Source: Bisporella sp. PMI_857 (Eukaryota; Ascomycota; Leotiomycetes; Helotiales; Helotiaceae). From it: 64,000 bases of DNA. The translations under genes were made by a program, and so were the position numbers. The stretch lies in contig JAJSPD010000015.1 of assembly GCA_021307315.1 (NCBI GenBank), positions 434,001 to 498,000 on the forward strand. Direction: 5' to 3'. Position 1 is the stretch's first letter; each line of letters starts with the position of its first letter. This document shows, one piece after another, positions 1 through 11,770 of this stretch. Below the pieces are notes generated by a model. The model was not told where the DNA came from. It searched no databases and worked only from the letters and a program-made list of their open reading frames with translations.

Positions 1-1458
1 CTCCAGGGGAGCTCAGTGCGGGAGATGCCTTGGGCTTTGAGAGCTTGGTGCAGGCGGATGTGATTGAATGCGATGACGCTCCAGCTTATTAGCACGCCTG
101 CGCTGGTGAGCATGAGGAACCAGAAGAAGACGGTTAGCGCTCCTTCGCTCAGGGCCATGTATGCGAGAGTCGAGATTAGTGTCTGCAAAACCACGCAAAC
201 CCATGGGATACCCCATTTAGTGGTCTTCAGGAAGATTCCTGGAGCTTGGCGCTTCAATGCCAAACCATACAGAATACGTGTTCCTGCGAGCATAGCCTGG
301 TTTCCAGCTGACCATGCGGATGTCAAGACGACAGCGTTGATGATCGACGGCACAGCTTTGATACCAGCACGTGTTGCAGCGAGGACGAAAGGACTCGTGG
401 ACGCATTGCCAAAGTCGTCGTTGAGCGCTGGGTCGTTGGAGGGGACTAAGACGCCAACAACAAGGACCGCGAGGATGTAAAATATCGAGACACGTGCAAA
501 AACACGCTTGCAAGCCCGCGGGATGTTCTGACGTGGGTTTTGTGTCTCGGCCGCTGCGACGGACACACTCTCGACGCCGGAGAAGGAGTATACTGCTCGG
601 TTCATGACGGCCCAAAAACCGAGGAAACGGCCCCATGCACCGGTCGTTAGATACTCTACGAAGGGACCTGGCTTCTTCCAGTAGCGGAATCCGAGTCTCT
701 CTTGTCCTGGAACACCGCCAAGATCGATAATTATGCCCATGAGCACGATCCCGATAATTAAGAGAATCTTGAGGAGCGCAAAGGTAAATTCCACCTCTCC
801 ATAAACACCAATGAAGACGATACCCACCAGGAATCCAATAATAATGAAAAGAGTTATCCACAATGCGGGATATTTGTCCGTCCAGAATTGGATTAGCACC
901 AGCGCCGCAGATATTTCAGCAGGGCCTGAGAGATATGCGCCGTAGACGACGTTCCAGCCTACCGCGAAGCCGAGGGCGGGATCGACGAGGAATTCGGCGT
1001 GTCGAACGAACGAACCGGTGACGGGAAAGAGTGCGGACACTTCTCCGAGGGCAAATTGCACGGAGCATACAACTGCGCCTACCAGTGCGTATGCTAGAAG
1101 GGCGCCTAAGGGACCAGCGGTTTGAAGTGCGCCGCCAAGTGAGAGGAAGAGACCTGTGCCGATCTATAGAGTAAGTTAGTATAAAGGTCTGAGGTTCGTG
1201 TTAAGGCGTATATATATTGGTTAGAGTTATCTTTGAATGGATGGGACATACTGCGCCGGCCAATGCTATCATCTGTATATGCCTCTCTTTCAGCGACCTT
1301 GATAGATCCCTCTGTTCATTTAATTCGACAATGCGGATATCGCCCGGTACTTGGCTACGAATTGAAGTCGCGGAGCCTATACTGGCTGATTTCCCAGTTT
1401 CTAGATCGACGTTTTGTAAGCCGCCATCTTGGCTCGAGTTATGCTCTACCTCAGCCAT
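1..1458 (-). CDS. Amino-acid permease (APC superfamily), 3' end cut by window edge
   Basis: Plasma-membrane amino-acid importer of the fungal/yeast APC family. Exon 1 is 1252-1458 (ATG at 1458), the intron is 1164-1251 (GTATGT...TAG, phase 0), and exon 2 runs open from 1163 off the left edge. The N-terminus is hydrophilic (about 60 residues). It is followed by the first helix, which crosses the splice (IALAGA joined to IGTGLFLSLGGAL), a classic APC signature. Further helices follow, and a conserved segment with NQAMLAGTRILYGLA and TTKWGIPWVCV sits near residues 370-400. About 450 residues are visible; the family is usually 520-590, so the last helices lie outside. The exact substrate cannot be read from the sequence. 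A family-level call is secure; a named orthologue is not. Confidence 0.9.
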
Positions 1459-4259
1459 CTTCAAGACTGCATAGCATGTGTGTCAGTATTGATTTTAGCA
1501 TTAAGAATTCCCACGGCAAAAATGCTCACCTTGACGGTATGCTTGCTGCGAAAGTGGCACGCACAACAAGCGTGCATATGTTACACGAAAATAAATTGAC
1601 AAGTCAGTCTAAAAATGCGGACTGGTCATGCTGGATTCTGCATAGATATATACATATGATCGACAGTGCTATAGATTGGATGTTTCGAGGCAGAAAGATG
1701 AATAAAAAAAAGATTGTGGTTATCTGCGTGCGAAATTGCGTGATACGCCAGATTGGACATGTAACCTTAACCTTACTAACCTTCAGCAGAAAAAAGAACG
1801 TGCAGACCCAGCATTAACTTTGCCTACCATACTGTAGAACCACAATCCCTGTTTCCAGAAAAGCGGTATGTACCGGGAAGATCTCGGCGCATCGAATGCC
1901 ACTAGGTTGATTAAGCTTTGGCTGAAGCTAAAATTGTTCATCTAAGCTTTCTTTAGTAATCTTGACTGCACAACACCGATATAACACATGATAAGGCTGC
2001 CGTGACCATTAACTAGACACACTTCGCGATGCAAAATCAAACGCATGGAATACAGCTTCAGGCATAATGAAAACAATCCTGAAAGAGCCATGAGTCACGT
2101 GTGAAACCCAAATTTCGGCTGGAGTCAGTTGTCTACAATCCAGATGTTTTGCCATACCTGGCGCCCCAGAGGATATTTTTGACTTATCTATGGTATATCG
2201 CCGTTATTCGAAAGAAGCCTCGAGAGGCCGACGTCAAGCAGATACTCTTGCATGAGCTGAGATGAGAGCTACCTTTTGCTAGTCGGAGCCAGGACCACTT
2301 TTGCACATGCGTTCAGGGCCTAAACCAGGCAAATAGCTCATAAAGAATGTTATGGTTTAGTGTTTCTAGCCCGTATTTACCTCCTCGCATTCAATTATGA
2401 AATAGCTGCAAGCCTTCAAAGCAAATGTACTCGTCGCGCTTCGATTGAGCGACAAAGCTCTAAAAGAAAAACACCCGCTTTTTTTGTCACGTGTCATGAA
2501 CTAAGTCTGCTTCTTGGATTCGTCACACGAGTGTACACCTATGCCACCCAGTGACTTAGTTGTATTGTGATGAGACCAGGATTGGTATTCAATCTGCAAG
2601 ATATTATACTCGCAAACTACGAATCGACTAGATATCAATTCATTCTGGCAGCTCTGCCTTTTACAAATGATATGGCATTTTGTCGATTCTGCGCGTGGAT
2701 GCCTGCATGCAAGCAAATCTCAAACTGAGGAGCAGTGTGAATAGTCACCATAGGTTGTCTATGAGAAAAAGGTGCCGGTGCTTGCCCGCCTTTTGTACAT
2801 ACCAAATCCACTACCGCCAAGTCCTCCAAACCGTAAACTCCTTGGAATAATCTGTGTCATACATTGTTGATAGATATTGTTCTAGCTGGACACAATGCCA
2901 CAAGACTGTCCGTCTCTACGAAACTCTCTGAGAGCACATACAATGCTAAACACTATGGCGACAGCGTTTTCGTGGGGCCATCGGTATTCTGTATTGAGAG
3001 ATTCTTGAGAACGGAAAGGGCCGACCGAAATACTTCCTTTTCGATAACTGGATCGGTCTCTAAAACATCCGTATAATTGTGGGGTTAATGAACGAAATTC
3101 TTCTTCTCCCATGCCTCCCTGGATGATATCACCTTTAGATTTCGAGAAAAGCGCCACCACGCCTAACTAATGTTGTGTATTAACCATACGTCGGTCCGAG
3201 AGGCTAAGGTGTACTGAGTTGAGAACCCAATGTCTGGAGCTTGATATGGGGAAAGGCATGGTGTAGGATACGGGCAATGAATCGGCATAACCTTGTCTGA
3301 GAATGAGAGCATTGGATCCATCATTTTGGTGAAGGCTGCATGCAATTCTGAAGGCCAATGCATTAGATCCGCTGAAATTCAAGTGCTTAGTTCAAAAGCC
3401 TTAATTCTTTGCTTGTGCCAGAGTTAGCAGTCTGCGAAATCATCAACGGAATTGGTGCTTCATACCATCTAATTTCTATTGTTGATTATCACAACCAAGA
3501 ACTTTCCCCAGCTTCATTCAACGCTTCACCCTATCCAACTCATTAGTTGCGATTCCGGAGGCTGTATTTCTAGAGCCCTAGCCGTACGTAGTCAAATTAC
3601 GATGCCCGCTATATTCTCTATATCCTTATCTGCGTCCAATTAACCCATCCGTTGTCATGAATTTCAGAATCCTGGAGAAAATGCGTCCGCTCATTGAAAA
3701 GATTTTAATGTCGAACTTTACTTCGGATGCCATTGACCGAAGCAGATTCACCATAATCACATCACGTACAGTGCAGAGAACCAGGGGAAGCAAGGTTGCT
3801 CTAGAAAGAGCTTGATAAAAGGAAATATGCTTACAGTGAAACGCAAAGAACCCTGGCGCGATCAAGCATGCAAAACACAAAGACTATAGTCTGCATCACG
3901 ATAAGGCACATGCAGCTATGGCTGAGCTGATTTTCACACTTGCATATCAAGATATTAAGCCATCCAAGTGAGCAGAAAGCCTGGATGGAGAGAATAGGCG
4001 AGCATGGCATCCAAGAACTCTCGATGGAATATCGGCTATCATGCTTGTCATTTAGCTCTCAAGTTACGAGCTCTAATCGATCCATGGTGGTAATAATATA
4101 TCTCGACGGTAGTATACTATATTTAGAGACGCCATAGCCTCTGCCCGCTCCGAAAATAGTCTTCATGTATGTGCGGGTCATGTTGATTCAGAACCAGTCC
4201 CGAACAAAGCTACATGTCGAGGACGTTGACTGCCATAACCGGCATTGACATAGCTTCGT
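1459..4259. other. Intergenic, no gene seen
   Basis: About 2.8 kb between the permease start and the tubulin cofactor D stop. Open frames here are short, overlap on both strands and show no recognisable domain, splice pattern or codon bias. No inverted repeat or target-site duplication was found by eye. It probably holds the permease 5' leader and the 3' flank of the next gene. Confidence 0.6.
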
Positions 4260-7200
4260 TCACTTAAGCTTTGCTAGATCTGCTTTGCTTGCCTTCAGCC
4301 AGTTCACGCCTTTGCCAACATTCTTCACTATAAACCTACAACCCAAATTAGATTATGCGCCTCAAAACCAAGAGGGTCGTGTTTGTTAGGTGTATCCTTC
4401 TTGGCAAACCAGCCATGAGAAATACATAGAAGCACTTACAAGGTATCCACGGCTTGATTCCTCACCTTCGGGAACGGATGCAACGCCATGCTAGTTAGTT
4501 TCTCCATAGCCTCTGGACATACCTCAGAAAGGCCCCCGTATACTCGAATTGCTGCCTCTAGCTTTCGCACATTGCCAGTCTTGTAATGAGCTTTCTGAAT
4601 TTGAATATACAATGATCGCCAACTGTTTGTAGATGTCAGAATAGCACATGTGTCTTGTTCAGTTTGTATATCTTGGATGATTCAAGAAACGATGTGCACG
4701 TACTTCAGCGAACTTTGTTGAAGGATCTGGACATCAAACAGGAACCCTAGTACTTCCATAGTAGGTATGAGCAAACGATCATTATCCAAGTTAACCTTCA
4801 ATATCTCGTAAAGCGTAGCGCAGATCATGTTTCTATTTGCGGGGGAAGAATCACAGACGGCGGTTAACGCAGACCGAGATGCACGAACAAGCTCTTCGGA
4901 GCCAGTGTCTAGCGATCCAACAAGCCCAGAGAGCAATTGCATCTGCCAAGCCTCCAGAGATGTTACAAGGAAATATACCGGAGGCTTTGTAATTATGTCA
5001 AGTAGAAGACTGAAGTATGCTTCTGAGGACGTAGAGCATAAGTTAAAGGTAGATTTGAGGTTTCTGAAGGTAAGCTTTTATGACGGTTCAAACGAGTATA
5101 GGGATCTTACTGAGGAAATGCATACGAGATAACTTGTTGTGCCTCTATGCGAATTTTATCTAGCTTCTCTGCCGCTAACCTCAAGCATTTGCCGTATATA
5201 TCATTGATGATATTGATGCTGTCTTTGTCTTCCAAGTTGATATCCTTCCAGATCGTTCCTGCAGCTTTGATTGCCTCGATGCGTGCGAGTGATCCCACGT
5301 CACCACGAGCATTAGTAGTGTAATCGTCAAGCCCCTCAATAATGATATCTTTAAAATCAGTCATATGACTAAGGATGGCATTGCTTGTAGTTAGGCATTG
5401 CAGAATGGCGGCTCGAGTTTCAATATCATGGCCTGTACTCCACCTCTTGTGAATGGCGTCGATGATGGTAGTTTGCATAGTGAGGGTAAATGGAAATACT
5501 CCGAAAAGCGCCGATATTATCCCTATGCCTTGACCTGCACGTCCTATATTTCCTGGTTAGCGATACCTTCGGTACAATTGCGTAATAATATACCACTTTG
5601 ATTCTCCGCCAATATATTGACCCATGACGTGACTACGCATTCTTGGGACAGAGGCTGGAGATGCTTAACAACTCTCAGAGCTGCTTCTGTACTTGCAACA
5701 ATGACATCTGTCTCATTTCGCCGCAGCCACAAACCTAAGAGCTCTAAGATCGATGCATCATTTTCTATAGAGTGACCTGAAATTGAAACAATAAGGCGAC
5801 TAACAGCTTCTGCAATAAGATCGGGACGGCGGTGTTTTGATGTTTTTGCATAGTGGAGTATTTCTTTGAGGTCGAATGGCAGATTCTGGACTTTGCAGTA
5901 TGCCGCCATGCATAGTAGAATTCCATGCCTTTCATCGTCTTCCCTAGGCTTGAGTTCTCTAAAACGTGAAACTAAATTGTCCAATGTACCGTTTCCAGCT
6001 AGGCTACCAAAAGTCATACTGGCGGTTCGTCGTGCGGATGCCTAGATAGTTGTCAATATTTGGTGTCTTTTCGCATGCATTGGATATGTTAACATACATC
6101 ACCATCCCCTATTCCACGCCACCCCAGAATACCATGTAATATGCCAATCAAATAGACATTTGACAATTGTGACGCTTTTACCGCAACCTCACTCGCGGCT
6201 CTAGACCGAAGGGCAACGGCATGGTAGTCCACTGTTTGAACGAGCTTGATACCCTCTGTAATAGTGTTTGGGTGTCGGCCAATCAGTTCTTGCAGCGCTG
6301 CAGAGGCACCACGTCGGATATTGCCCTCAGGATCTAAGGAAGCAGTGGTAACTAGCTCGGTAGCTAGAATCTGAAGAAGAGATGAGGCACCATGCCTCTC
6401 ATAGATCGGGGACGACGAGGTACCAATCTCTTGCAGCTCTCTGGTCGTATACCGTCGGGAAAGAGCCCAAATACCAAAGCATGCTGCATCCCTAACGTTC
6501 GTACCAACAGAGGCACCAGTTGTAGCTCTGAAAAGAAAAAAGAGATCAGCATAACTCAACGGATGCGAATCGAAACGCACACACCTTTGTTCAAAAGACA
6601 ATCCTGCGAGAAGAGCAGGTATTATATCTGATAGGTTGTTTACAGGAGGTGAACGTCGGTATAGTAATTGTGAGAGCGTTAGTATCAGACCATGCCACTC
6701 TGATGGGTTAACACGTGATCTATCAGCTTGAGGTCAGGATTGCAATGCTATTTGGAAAAGAGAATATTCATAGATAGTGACGAGTGTAATCGAGTGTCTG
6801 CACTGAAAACAACATATATTAGAGACACTTACAGGTCTTGAACCTTGCCGCTTCCTCTTTCTACGAAGAAAATGTCTCTCTGGAGGGAACTAATCACTTC
6901 GTCCACCACCTGCGTAGCCATGTAGGCTGGTAACTTCATCGTGATCAAGCTCAATGCCTTGCTAGCAGCTATTCTGACCTATATTGGAAAGTCAGGTTGT
7001 TCTCCCGACCATTAAAGCTTATTAAATATTTAGAAGACATACTGGAGTCGCAATATCTGCTAATGACTCAAACATTACCCCGATATTACTTTCAACGATC
7101 TCAATCAGATCATCCGTCGAGTTGGGACTGCGCAGAACCTAGATAATGGTCAGTTCTGAGCTTGAAGCTCAACACACCACTTCTCAAGGATGGCTATCAC

Positions 7201-8352
7201 AGATGAAGTACGAAAGAGAATCCCTTACAATCACGGATATGTTACGTAAAACTTTTAACACGACTTTTCTTGCGAGCACAGAAGCATGAACAACATTCAT
7301 GATGCTCTTATGCCTTTCACCTTGTAGTATTTCAAAGATAGATATCAGGTATGGATCCATATCTGATGTACTCATCGAGGCATTGAGGATCCCCGCAAGG
7401 AAAGAAAGGACGCCAATGTAATGATATGATGACTTGGGAACAGTTGAATTAGGGTCGAAGCATGAGATGGCCCATTGTATGAGGGCATGCAAAACCCCTA
7501 GTTCTTGCATATCCCGTCGCATAGCAATGCGCACAAGAAGAGTTTTGGCAGCATCTCGTTCCTTACCAGAGGATGAGAGATAGCGAAGCGCTAGAGGCAA
7601 AACTCGGAAAGTCACCCCAGGTGTCTTGGGAGGCCAAACCAAGTTTTCAACGGGCGGTACCTCGTCATTTGTATTTACAGAGGATAGTGTGGATAGGTCA
7701 AAAGGAGCCAACAGGAGCTGCGAAAGCCAAAGCAAGGTGATGTATCTTTCCTCCCACTCCCAGACATACCTATGTATGGTCGACGCAGCCGCTTGAAAAT
7801 GTGGTTGCGAATTATCGATTTCATCACCGGAGGCTTTCCTTGCATCTAGTGGATTTCCGGCCTCGATGGCAGACAACAGCAATTCCAAATGTTTTGTGTC
7901 TGTACTTAGAAACCGCACAATGATCTTCTCGCCTCTGATTTTGCACAATGTATAAAGTATCTTGGAGATGGCACGTAGAACTGGCATCAGAAGTTTTGTC
8001 TGGCTGGCATTGTTTCGATGCTTCGATCGAAGGGAATCAATAAAGGCATCTGCAAGAATTGGCACGAATGTTTGAAGATGAGGGTCGAGCAACTGGGGTA
8101 ACTCTTGAAAAGGCTCGAGCTGTGAGACATTAGTACTAGGTCTGAAGTCTGCTAGGAACCAATCACCAAAGCTACGACCCTGTCAGTCTCCTTCGTCCTC
8201 ACGCGTCTTCTGATGCGCAATCTTCGTCCTCCGCTTCCATCCTTACACTGATCGATTCTCCAGAGGAAGGGCTCCAGCGAGTCTCGTATTTCAGCTAAAA
8301 GCGCGGGCGAGGTCCTTTGTACCTGCAAGTCCGCATCTTCTACTGCATCCAT
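4260..8352 (-). CDS. TBCD: Tubulin-specific chaperone D (beta-tubulin cofactor D)
   Basis: Cytosolic HEAT-repeat chaperone that binds beta-tubulin released from CCT/prefoldin and builds the alpha-beta heterodimer with cofactors C and E. Eleven exons on the minus strand: 8249-8352, 7229-8171, 7043-7138, 6833-6978, 6585-6719, 6098-6527, 5594-6041, 5111-5543, 4704-5063, 4440-4622 and 4260-4335. The lengths sum to 3354 nt, a closed frame of 1117 residues, matching the family. Diagnostic blocks are EERYITLLWLSQLLLAPFD in the N-terminal third, GASVGTNVRDAACFGIWALS in the middle, DDYTTNARGDVGS in the C-terminal third, and an end reading FIVKNVGKGVNWLKA. All introns are GT-AG, 47-114 nt. Intact single-copy housekeeping gene. 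Its 5' flank is shared with the transposon at 8834 and a divergent dehydrogenase. Confidence 0.95.
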
Positions 8353-8833
8353 ATTGTATCCCGAAGCCTAGTTGAGCATGGAGGTGGTAAATTTGTAGGA
8401 AGTATTCGTCGCGTCTGACTGATTAGTCAGCATTACGTCCTCGGTAAGAATTGCCCACCGTAAAAAGCTTGTTTTCCGACCTTAATTTTATGCTTAAGGG
8501 CAGATCTGCAACAAACTTATAATGAAACCCTGAGATTCGTAACATACTCGAGTTCCCATCATCAAGTTGTTCACAATCATCAGTGGACATAGCTCAGGGT
8601 AATCCTATTTACTCGAAGTGTGGTGATGATAAGCTCCTGGCCAAAGTATGACAGAAACACGTCCTCTCACTTAATGTTTCAGAAGACTTCATTGAACTGG
8701 AGCCAACATGAGTCTTGATTAAAGAACATTTGTTTGGCTTGGGAATGTTTCTAGGACACGCTAGTCTTGGACATGAAATCAGTCACTGTACAGTCTCATA
8801 ATTCGAGGATTAGCTTATAGATTGGACCCTCTA
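8353..8833. other. Left half of TBCD/SDR intergenic region
   Basis: About 480 bp between the TBCD start codon and the left end of the Tc1/mariner element. No ORF or repeat recognised. It presumably holds the TBCD promoter. The TA at 8832-8833 is the left target-site duplicate. Confidence 0.5.
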
Positions 8834-8940
8834 CAGTAGGGTGCAAAAAGTATCGGACCCCCCCCTTGTATGCCAAGAGCTTTCTATGCCTAATTCGTAC
8901 GCGTCGACATGGCCGCTTTTTGAGAGGATTTTGTAAACAA
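8834..8940 (+). repeat. Left terminal inverted repeat, 107 bp
   Basis: Reverse complement of 10053-10159 with no mismatch that I can see. Homology stops sharply after TTGTAAACAA at 8940. Long inverted repeats of this size (most Tc1 ends are 20-60 bp) may carry internal transposase-binding sites. Confidence 0.93.
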
Positions 8941-8964
8941 TATGGTGTTTTAAAGTTTTAATTC

Positions 8965-10020
8965 TCAATATTTAGTGTACCATCCCTCACTATCTATTAC
9001 AGCTTGAACTCGATCCCCCATAGTAGTAGCTAATCTGTACAAAATCCCATTATCTATAGCATGCCATGCTTCCTGAGCACCTTTAATTAATGCATCTAAC
9101 GTCTCATCCGTATCAGGAGCATGCTCAAGTTCAGGATGTAGCCTATACAGCTCTGCTTTCATTAAAGCCCATAGATTTTCTATAGGATTCAAATCAGGAG
9201 AATACGCAGGCCATGTCATGACTCTGATATACATCTCACGTAGAATATCCTTTACGATTTGCCCTCGATGTGGCCCTGCGCCGTCATGCATGAATTCCCC
9301 TCCTTCAACCATAATATCAGGAAGAAAAGCTTGATACAACGCTCTAATCACCCATGATGATACTCCTTGACGTGGAGCTAAAGAATCACCATCAAGAAGT
9401 ACTAATCCCGTACGCCTATTATGCCCAAATGCTGCCCAAAGCATCTTTTTTACTCCTTTGCCAGAAGCTTGAACTGGTTGTACGTCCCCTGCTCGTATTT
9501 GATCTTTTGGGCGTGTAAAAGTCCAAATAGGCTTTATTCCGACTCCTCTTTCTACAGTGCATTCGTCCGACCATGTAACTTTTTCCCAGTCATTCACAGT
9601 ATAGTGTTGATAATCGATTGCCCACGTTAATCGAGCGTCTGCGTAGCGTTGTTGAATAGCAGGTCGTTTTAATTGTAGCCACTTCCTTTTGTTCATTTCT
9701 CGTAGTAAGCCTTGAAAGGATCGCTTTTTGACTACATCGTCAACTTCGCGCAATAGATCTCGCAACTTAATATGAGGATTCGTATGATTAACAATATCGT
9801 ATACATGATCGCGTTGTTCGTCAGTAAGAGCACGACGTCGGCCAGAACGTGGTTTCGACGTAAAATTGGCCTGAGAGGATGCGCGTCGAACTACGCCTTT
9901 GATCGTTGATAGAGGTATCTCGGGGTATTTTTGATGAATTCGATTGTATGACCATTGAATAGAGCGTAGCTCACAGATTCGAGCCCTCATTTGAGGGGAT
10001 ACTTCACATCCACGAGCCAT
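8965..10020 (-). CDS. Tc1/mariner transposase, intact
   Basis: Cut-and-paste transposase of 351 residues, no introns. The N-terminal two-fifths is a pair of helix-turn-helix regions (Tc3/Tc1 style): MARICELR-like helix, then STIKGVVRRA, then RSGRRRALTDEQRDHV. The catalytic DDE domain follows. The acidic triad is Asp152 in WSDECT, Asp246 in HDGAGPH and Glu281 in DLNPIENLW, with 34 residues between the last two, so it is DD34E as in classical Tc1. The ATG at 10018-10020 lies directly after a TGTAGC hexanucleotide repeat. There is no premature stop, so activity is possible if the gene is expressed. The Tc1 clade (DDE_3 fold) is confident; a named fungal family is not. Confidence 0.95.
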   Translation of the reverse strand: MARGCEVSPQMRARICELRSIQWSYNRIHQKYPEIPLSTIKGVVRRASSQANFTSKPRSGRRRALTDEQRDHVYDIVNHTNPHIKLRDLLREVDDVVKKRSFQGLLREMNKRKWLQLKRPAIQQRYADARLTWAIDYQHYTVNDWEKVTWSDECTVERGVGIKPIWTFTRPKDQIRAGDVQPVQASGKGVKKMLWAAFGHNRRTGLVLLDGDSLAPRQGVSSWVIRALYQAFLPDIMVEGGEFMHDGAGPHRGQIVKDILREMYIRVMTWPAYSPDLNPIENLWALMKAELYRLHPELEHAPDTDETLDALIKGAQEAWHAIDNGILYRLATTMGDRVQAVIDSEGWYTKY

Positions 10021-10043
10021 TGTAGCTGTAGCTGTAGCTGTAG
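10021..10043. repeat. TGTAGC hexanucleotide microsatellite
   Basis: Three and five-sixths copies of TGTAGC between the transposase start codon and the right inverted repeat. It lies in the transposase 5' leader inside the element. Confidence 0.85.
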
Positions 10044-10052
10044 AACGTGGTG

Positions 10053-10159
10053 TTGTTTACAAAATCCTCTCAAAAAGCGGCCATGTCGACGCGTACGAAT
10101 TAGGCATAGAAAGCTCTTGGCATACAAGGGGGGGGTCCGATACTTTTTGCACCCTACTG
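10053..10159 (-). repeat. Right terminal inverted repeat, 107 bp
   Basis: Inverted copy of 8834-8940, ending in ACCCTACTG just before the right TA duplicate at 10160-10161. Confidence 0.93.
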
Positions 10160-10622
10160 TAATATCCTTCGTTATCCGTCGTTCCGACAATTCCTTGTTT
10201 ATTTTCTATACTGTATGACTAAGTCACCCAAAGTTACTAATTCAACATCATATTTCTTACTCTGCAAGCAAGACAAAGCCTCTGATCTCCGTTCTCCGTG
10301 GCTATCGAATAGGTAGAGGTTTACGCAACTTCGGTGTTACTGTTGTTAAGAGTCTTTAACGCCTTTCATTGCAGATTTGCCACAATTTGTACCGTCATGC
10401 TAGTTATTGTGTCGTCTTTTAAAGTTCAGCGCATTCCATTGACATGGGGAATGCGCAGCGGCCAACTCCCCTGGACGGACATACATCTCGTCCGGTTTTA
10501 CCTCCGCCTACACATGTTTAATTAATATCGCGATGATACTCTAGCTATCTTCTGAGCTACCATTCAGATCTCCATTTTCTTCACCGCACTTACTGTTCCT
10601 GCATAGGCTTCTGAAAAAAACT
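10160..10622. other. SDR upstream region
   Basis: About 460 bp between the transposon and the dehydrogenase start. No ORF or repeat supported. It probably carries the dehydrogenase promoter and leader. Confidence 0.5.
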
Positions 10623-11770
10623 ATGGGCAATACGCTAAGTCAAGCTTTCCCTCCCAAGCCGATTTTGACGGAAAAAAATCTCCCAGATCAGGCAGGCAAG
10701 GTAATTATTGTCTTATAGAACCGCTTCTCTCTCCCATAGACTAAGATTCTCGCAGGTATTCATCGTGACCGGGTCATCCGGTGGTGTTGGGAAAGAACTT
10801 GCCCAACTTCTCTACTCTCACAATGCTAGAGTTTACATCGCCGCCCGTTCCTCCGACAAAGCGAATGCCGCCATATCTTCAATTAAATCAGCACACCCCC
10901 AATCAAAAGGCGCTCTCATATACCTCCATCTCGATCTTAATGACCTTACTACCATAAAAGCGTCCGTAGAAGAGTTCTTAAGCAAAGAAAGCAGACTCGA
11001 TGTCTTGTGGAACAATGCAGGCGTGATGATTCCACCACAGGGGACCAAGACGAAACAGGGATACGAATTGCAACTAGGAACGAATTGCGTTGCACCTTTT
11101 CTGTTCACGAAACTGCTCACACCAATCTTATTGAAAACGGCTAAGGAAGCAACTGCTGGGAGTGTAAGAGTTATATGGGTATCTTCAAGTGCTACTGATC
11201 ATTTTTCACCAAAGAATGGGATCGATATGGATAATCTCGACTACAAGGTCGATAAATCTACCTATGAGAAGTACGGAGTAAGCAAGGCGGGCAATTTCTA
11301 TCATGGAACCGAATTTGCAAAGCTATATGGCTCTGAGGGAATTTTGAGTTTGGTATGCTGCGCTACATAACTCGGCACATTGACTCTAAACTAATGCTAT
11401 GCAGCCACTTAATCCAGGGAACCTAAAATCAGATCTGCAGCGACATGTTCCTGGACTGCAGATGAAAATTCTATCATGGTTACTCCATCCAGCTATTTAT
11501 GGCGCATATACAGAACTCTTTGCTGGGTTGTCACCAGATATAACAATGCAGCAAAATGGGTCATGGAGTTAGTGCACCCTCTCTCTTACAATAATACAGC
11601 ACTTGAGCGAAACTCCCCAAAGCTAACTGATTATAGTCGTTCCATGGGGGCGGTTTCTTCCGGTCCGCAAGGATGTTCTTGCGGGAAGTAAAAACATTTC
11701 TGAAGGAGGAACCGGTGTTGCGTCCAAATTCTGGGAGTGGAGCGAGGAGCAAGTCAAACCTTTCCTGTGA
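10623..11770 (+). CDS. Short-chain dehydrogenase/reductase, retinol-dehydrogenase-like
   Basis: NAD(P)-dependent oxidoreductase of the classical SDR fold. Exons are 10623-10700, 10756-11352, 11405-11567 and 11637-11770; they sum to 972 nt, giving 323 residues ending in TGA. The Rossmann glycine motif TGSSGGVG is at residues 31-38. The NNAG motif starts at residue 112, the catalytic serine lies in VSSSATD around residue 170, and the YxxxK pair is Tyr199/Lys203 (YGVSK). The C-terminal part has PLNPGNLKSDLQ, typical of fungal RDH/WW-oxidoreductase-like members. The ATG is supported by the 26-residue first exon splicing in phase 0 into the Rossmann strand. The gene is divergent from TBCD with a transposon between them. 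The substrate is unknown; all catalytic residues are present. Confidence 0.92.

Larger units (their letters stand above)
8834..10159 (-). mobile_element. Complete Tc1/mariner transposon (DD34E), 1326 bp
   Basis: Element bounded by inverted repeats starting CAGTAGGGTGCAAAAAG and flanked on both sides by TA (8832-8833 and 10160-10161), the target duplication typical of the superfamily. The two inverted repeats are 107 bp and identical by eye, including an 8-C homopolymer. A single intact transposase ORF (8965-10020, minus) fills most of the interior. Perfect repeats plus an undamaged ORF suggest a recent insertion without visible RIP. It sits between divergent TBCD and a short-chain dehydrogenase. 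Confidence 0.95.

Noticed and set aside
217..861. 214-codon minus-strand ORF over the permease
   Set aside because: It is a shifted frame of the amino-acid permease; the true frame lacks an internal ATG and so is easily overlooked.
1233..1817. 194-codon plus-strand ORF antisense to the permease start
   Set aside because: Overlaps the permease exon and intron, with no recognisable protein features.
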